The notes under the pieces: model-generated
The model's input: the letters and a program-made list of their open reading frames with translations, nothing else
The model's database searches: none
What the model was told of the DNA's origin: nothing
NCBI RefSeq assembly: GCF_019024285.1
Contig: NZ_WMKZ01000030.1
Span: 1-53,731, forward strand
Reading direction: 5' to 3'
Source of the DNA: Alkalihalobacterium elongatum
GTDB taxonomy: Bacteria; Bacillota; Bacilli; Bacillales; Bacillaceae_F
Length of the DNA: 53,731 nt
Made by a program: the position numbers and the translations under genes
Shown here: positions 50,887-53,731 of the stretch, one piece after another
Numbering within the stretch: the stretch's first letter is position 1
Layout of the letters: every line of letters starts with the position of its first letter

Positions 50887-50948
50887 CATTTGAACGTTTG
50901 AATGAATTGCAGTAAGATAGAAGTATACATTCAAATAAGCGTTTGATT
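50887..50948 (+). promoter_or_regulatory. cad promoter and ArsR/CadC-type operators
   Basis: Promoter TTGAAC (50890-50895), 17 bases, TAAGAT (50913-50918). CATTTGAACGTTTGAATG (50887-50904) covers the -35, and a second imperfect palindrome ATTCAAAT-AAGC-GTTTGATT (50929-50948) follows the start site. Both resemble ArsR-family inverted repeats, so repression in the absence of metal is expected. Confidence 0.7.
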
Positions 50949-50967
50949 AATGAGAGGGGTTTGTAAG

Positions 50968-51336
50968 GTGACTAAAGGAGATCAATGTGAAATATTTCAA
51001 TATGATTCTGAAAAAGTAGACCGTTTATCAAAGTCAATGGACGTAGAACCATTCGATGTTACTGCAAAAATCTTCAAAGCCTTAGCGGATGAAACAAGGT
51101 TGAAAATTGCATTCCTACTAGCATCAGAAGAGGAATTATGCGTTTGTGATGTAGCAACGATTATCGGATCTTCTACCGCTACAGCTTCTCATCATTTAAG
51201 ATTACTTAAAAATATTGGATTAGCAAAATACCGCAAAGAAGGGAAGCTAGTTTTTTATTCACTTGATGATGACCATGTAAAACAGTTAATTCTAAACGGA
51301 TTAGAGCATGGAAAAGAGGGGAAAGGCCATGAGTGA
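50968..51336 (+). CDS. cadC: CadC-type metal-responsive ArsR repressor
   Basis: A 122-residue winged-helix repressor that dissociates from DNA on binding Cd, Pb or Zn. With the GTG start at 50968 (AGAGGGG upstream) the numbering equals plasmid pI258 CadC: the alpha3N metal site keeps Cys7, Cys58 and Cys60 (ELCVCD), but the fourth ligand Cys11 is Gln (CEIFQY). The alpha5 zinc site Asp101, His103, His114, Glu117 is intact. The DNA-recognition helix is [14 protein letters not shown]. It overlaps cadA by 8 bases. Loss of Cys11 is compatible with function, as that residue is reported to be dispensable in pI258 CadC. Confidence 0.93.
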   Translation: MTKGDQCEIFQYDSEKVDRLSKSMDVEPFDVTAKIFKALADETRLKIAFLLASEEELCVCDVATIIGSSTATASHHLRLLKNIGLAKYRKEGKLVFYSLDDDHVKQLILNGLEHGKEGKGHE

Positions 51337-53434
51337 TCTAGAAAAAACGTATCGGGTACAAGGGTTTACCTGTGCTAATTGTGCGGGTCTTTTCGAGAAA
51401 AATGTCAAAGATCTTCCTCACGTTTCTGACGCAAAGGTGAACTTTGGCGCTTCAAAGATTAAAGTGTACGGAGACGTTTCCATTGAAGAATTAGAAAAAG
51501 CAGGAGCATTTGAAAACCTAAAATTGTATCCAGAAAAGGAACGACAAATCGAACATAAGCCTTTTTGGAAGCAACAACAGTTTGTCCAAACCGTTATTTC
51601 TGGACTCCTTCTCATTCTCGGTTGGACACTCGTTTTACAGAGGGGAGAAACGGACAGTGTAGCGATTGGTGTATTTGCTGCAGCGATGATAATTGGTGGG
51701 TACAATCTGTTTTGGCAAGGTCTAAAAAATTTGACAAAGCTTCGTTTTGATATGAAAACGCTCATGACGATTGCCATAATAGGTGCTGCGCTCATCGGTG
51801 AATGGGGAGAAGGAGCGACGGTTGTATTTTTATTTGCCATTAGTGAGGCACTTGAACGCTTCTCAATGGATAAGGCTAGACAGTCGATTCGTTCGTTAAT
51901 GGACTTAGCTCCACGCACGGCAACGGTTATTAGACAAGGGAAAATGGTTGATGTTCCTGTGGATGACATTCAAATAGGTGAGATTATGCTTGTAAAGCCT
52001 GGGCAGAAAATTCCGATGGATGGAACGGTTCAACATGGGATCTCGACTGTTAATCAGGCGGCGATTACAGGAGAATCTATTCCAGTTGCTAAAAGTGCAG
52101 CCGATGAAGTATATGCGGGAACATTAAATGAAGAAGGCTTGCTAGAAATAAAAGTAACAAAAAGAGTTGAAGATACGACGCTATCAAAAATTATTGAACT
52201 TGTAGAAGAAGCGCAAGCCGAACGCGCACCGTCCCAAGCGTTTGTCGACCGCTTTGCTAAGTATTATACACCACTCATTATGCTTGTTGCTTTAGGGGTC
52301 GCAACGGTTCCACCACTATTTTTTGCAGCCGATTGGTCGACATGGGTGTATCAAGGGTTGGCTGTCCTCGTCGTCGGCTGTCCTTGTGCGCTCGTCATCT
52401 CTACCCCTGTTTCAATTGTTACAGCGATAGGAAATAGTGCAAGAAATGGTGTGCTCATCAAAGGTGGAGTTTATCTTGAACAATTAGGTTCGATCCAAAC
52501 GATCGCATTTGATAAAACAGGAACACTTACTAAAGGTGTACCTGAAGTAACTGACATTTTTGCCGCATCACCATATTCCGAGCGAGATGTACTAGAGATC
52601 GGTGCATACCTAGAAAAAAGCTCTGCGCATCCATTAGCATCAGCCATTATGAAGCGAGCGAGTAAAGAAGGCATTGAGCCTGCAGAGCAAAAGGTCTTAA
52701 ACTTCCGCTCGTTTACTGGAAAAGGAATTACAGGTGTTATCAATCAAGAGCATTACTTCGTCGGAAGTCCGTCATTTTTTAGTGAATTAAAAATTGATGT
52801 TCCACAAGATGTACATTCGTTACAACACCAAGGAAAAACCGTTATTTTAGTCGGAAAACAAAATGAACTGCTCGGCTATATTGCCGTCTCTGACCGCATT
52901 CGTTCGTCAAGTGTAGCTGCTGTCCGCGGTTTAAAACGATTAGGCGTTAATCGCACGATCATGTTGACAGGTGATAATAAAGAAACGGCAAGTGCCATTG
53001 GGAAAGAACTTGGGATCGACGAAGTCAGGGCACAGCTATTGCCAGATGAAAAACTAAAATGGGTAAAACAAATGAAAGATAACGGTCAAGTAGCTATGGT
53101 CGGAGATGGAGTAAATGATGCCCCTGCACTCGCAACAGCAAACATAGGAATTGCAATGGGTGGAGCAGGTACCGATGCAGCGTTGGAAACAGCCGATATT
53201 GCACTAATGGGAGATGACTTACGAAAGCTTCCGTTTGCGGTCAAGTTAAGTCGCAAAACATTAACGATCATTAAGCAAAACATTGCCTTTGCGCTCGGCC
53301 TGAAAGCGTTAGCCCTATTGCTCGTCATTCCAGGGTGGTTAACACTGTGGATCGCCATCTTTGCCGACATGGGAGCAACACTGCTAGTCACCTTGAATGG
53401 CTTGCGTTTGTTGCGAGTCAAAGATGAGGAATAG
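51329..53434 (+). CDS. cadA: Cadmium/zinc-translocating P-type ATPase
   Basis: A 701-residue P1B-2 ATPase that exports Cd2+, Zn2+ and Pb2+. A single N-terminal HMA domain has the metal-binding Cys15 and Cys18 (FTCANCAG); six to eight membrane helices follow, with the transport motif CPC at 351-353 ([10 protein letters not shown]). The phosphorylated aspartate is Asp395 ([10 protein letters not shown]); [10 protein letters not shown] (HP motif), TGDNKETA and [11 protein letters not shown] complete the ATPase. The start overlaps cadC as ATGAGTGA. Controlled by CadC through the operators upstream. No terminator is clear before the window ends; a repeat array begins 83 bases after the stop. Confidence 0.95.
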   Translation: MSDLEKTYRVQGFTCANCAGLFEKNVKDLPHVSDAKVNFGASKIKVYGDVSIEELEKAGAFENLKLYPEKERQIEHKPFWKQQQFVQTVISGLLLILGWTLVLQRGETDSVAIGVFAAAMIIGGYNLFWQGLKNLTKLRFDMKTLMTIAIIGAALIGEWGEGATVVFLFAISEALERFSMDKARQSIRSLMDLAPRTATVIRQGKMVDVPVDDIQIGEIMLVKPGQKIPMDGTVQHGISTVNQAAITGESIPVAKSAADEVYAGTLNEEGLLEIKVTKRVEDTTLSKIIELVEEAQAERAPSQAFVDRFAKYYTPLIMLVALGVATVPPLFFAADWSTWVYQGLAVLVVGCPCALVISTPVSIVTAIGNSARNGVLIKGGVYLEQLGSIQTIAFDKTGTLTKGVPEVTDIFAASPYSERDVLEIGAYLEKSSAHPLASAIMKRASKEGIEPAEQKVLNFRSFTGKGITGVINQEHYFVGSPSFFSELKIDVPQDVHSLQHQGKTVILVGKQNELLGYIAVSDRIRSSSVAAVRGLKRLGVNRTIMLTGDNKETASAIGKELGIDEVRAQLLPDEKLKWVKQMKDNGQVAMVGDGVNDAPALATANIGIAMGGAGTDAALETADIALMGDDLRKLPFAVKLSRKTLTIIKQNIAFALGLKALALLLVIPGWLTLWIAIFADMGATLLVTLNGLRLLRVKDEE

Positions 53435-53517
53435 TATGCGAGTCAAAGGCAGTAGGCAAGTCATTGAACCAAGATTAGAGTCTGTTGTAAAAAAAGATAA
53501 ATATCCACTTGGGTAAA

Positions 53518-53731
53518 AGCAGGAGGCAGTCACTAAAGGGAGCGAATGGAGCCCAGAGCGGCTGAAAAAAGCAGGAAACGGTAACTAATACGAATGAATG
53601 GAGCCCGTTGCAAGGAAAAAGAGCAGGAGGCAGTCACTAAAGGGAGCGAATGGAGCCCAGAGCGGCTGAAAAAAGCAGGAAACGGTAACTAATACGAATG
53701 AATGGAGCCCGTTGCAAGGAAAAAGAGCAGG
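53518..53731. repeat. Perfect 104-bp tandem repeat built of two diverged 52-bp halves, running off the window
   Basis: Copies begin at 53518, 53622 and 53726 (the last cut by the window edge); the two complete copies are identical. AGCAGG also occurs at 53570 and 53674, so each 104-mer is two 52-mers sharing AGCAGG at the start, TNACTAA, and GAATGGAGCCC in the same place, but differing elsewhere. The period is not a multiple of three, so it is not coding. It lies directly downstream of cadA. Confidence 0.92.

Noticed and set aside
53518-53731. CRISPR array
   Set aside because: Both halves of the unit recur identically, so there are no unique spacers, the unit is 104 bases, and no cas gene is nearby.

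Overview
The window is chromosomal DNA of a Bacillaceae member (Bacillus or Alkalihalobacillus type). The evidence is Bacillus-style gene order and families (minJ-csbA, uvrBA, yvlBCD, hprK-lgt-yvoD-ppaX-yvoF, the his operon, yvcD-trxB, yvcI-rapZ-glmR-whiA-crh, clpP, sigL, cggR-gapA-pgk-tpiA-gpmI-eno, secG-est-rnr-smpB-ssrA), AGGAGG-type ribosome binding sites, frequent GTG/TTG starts, and sites matching Bacillus sigma-W/sigma-M, CtsR, CcpA, LexA and CggR consensus sequences. No phage, IS element or CRISPR array was seen.

Layout. 0-3.5 kb: division determinant minJ, csbA, then an opposing sigM/anti-sigma pair with a self-recognisable ECF promoter. 4-9 kb: uvrB-uvrA with a LexA-like box. 9.4-11.2 kb: yvlBCD envelope-stress operon behind a sigma-W promoter. 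11.7-15.7 kb: hprK-lgt-yvoD-ppaX-yvoF. 16.3-22.8 kb: complete histidine operon hisZGDBHAFI. 23.3-29.9 kb: TPR protein, thioredoxin reductase, and nudix-rapZ-glmR-whiA-crh. 30.3-33 kb: clpP (minus strand, CtsR operator) and sigL with a cre box, followed by a glutaredoxin-like gene. 33-40.4 kb: the full lower-glycolysis operon under CggR. 40.7-45.9 kb: secG, carboxylesterase, RNase R, SmpB and tmRNA, i.e. export plus the trans-translation quality-control set. 46-53.4 kb, more accessory: a NERD-domain protein, a divergent MFS/LysR pair, an HD-GYP protein, and a cadC-cadA heavy-metal efflux operon.

How they work together. HPr kinase, Crh and a cre box at sigL belong to one carbon catabolite circuit; CggR plus the five glycolytic enzymes and GlmR/RapZ connect central carbon flux with envelope precursors; SigM, YvlBCD and MinJ are envelope and division functions; RNase R, SmpB and ssrA act together on stalled ribosomes.

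The feature not explained by genes is intergenic. Nearly every larger gap holds a degenerate tandem array that keeps its period while its sequence decays: about 51 bp (3.65-3.96, 22.95-23.18 and 40.52-40.66 kb), about 20.5 bp with alternating 21/20 steps (15.81, 29.98 and 45.93 kb), about 17-18 bp (16.22 and 48.53 kb), and a fresh, perfect 104-bp higher-order repeat made of two diverged 52-bp halves at the right edge. Most lie just beyond a transcription terminator. A separate dispersed palindrome, GGTGCCAGGCACC, occurs four times. These arrays are the best candidates for something undescribed.
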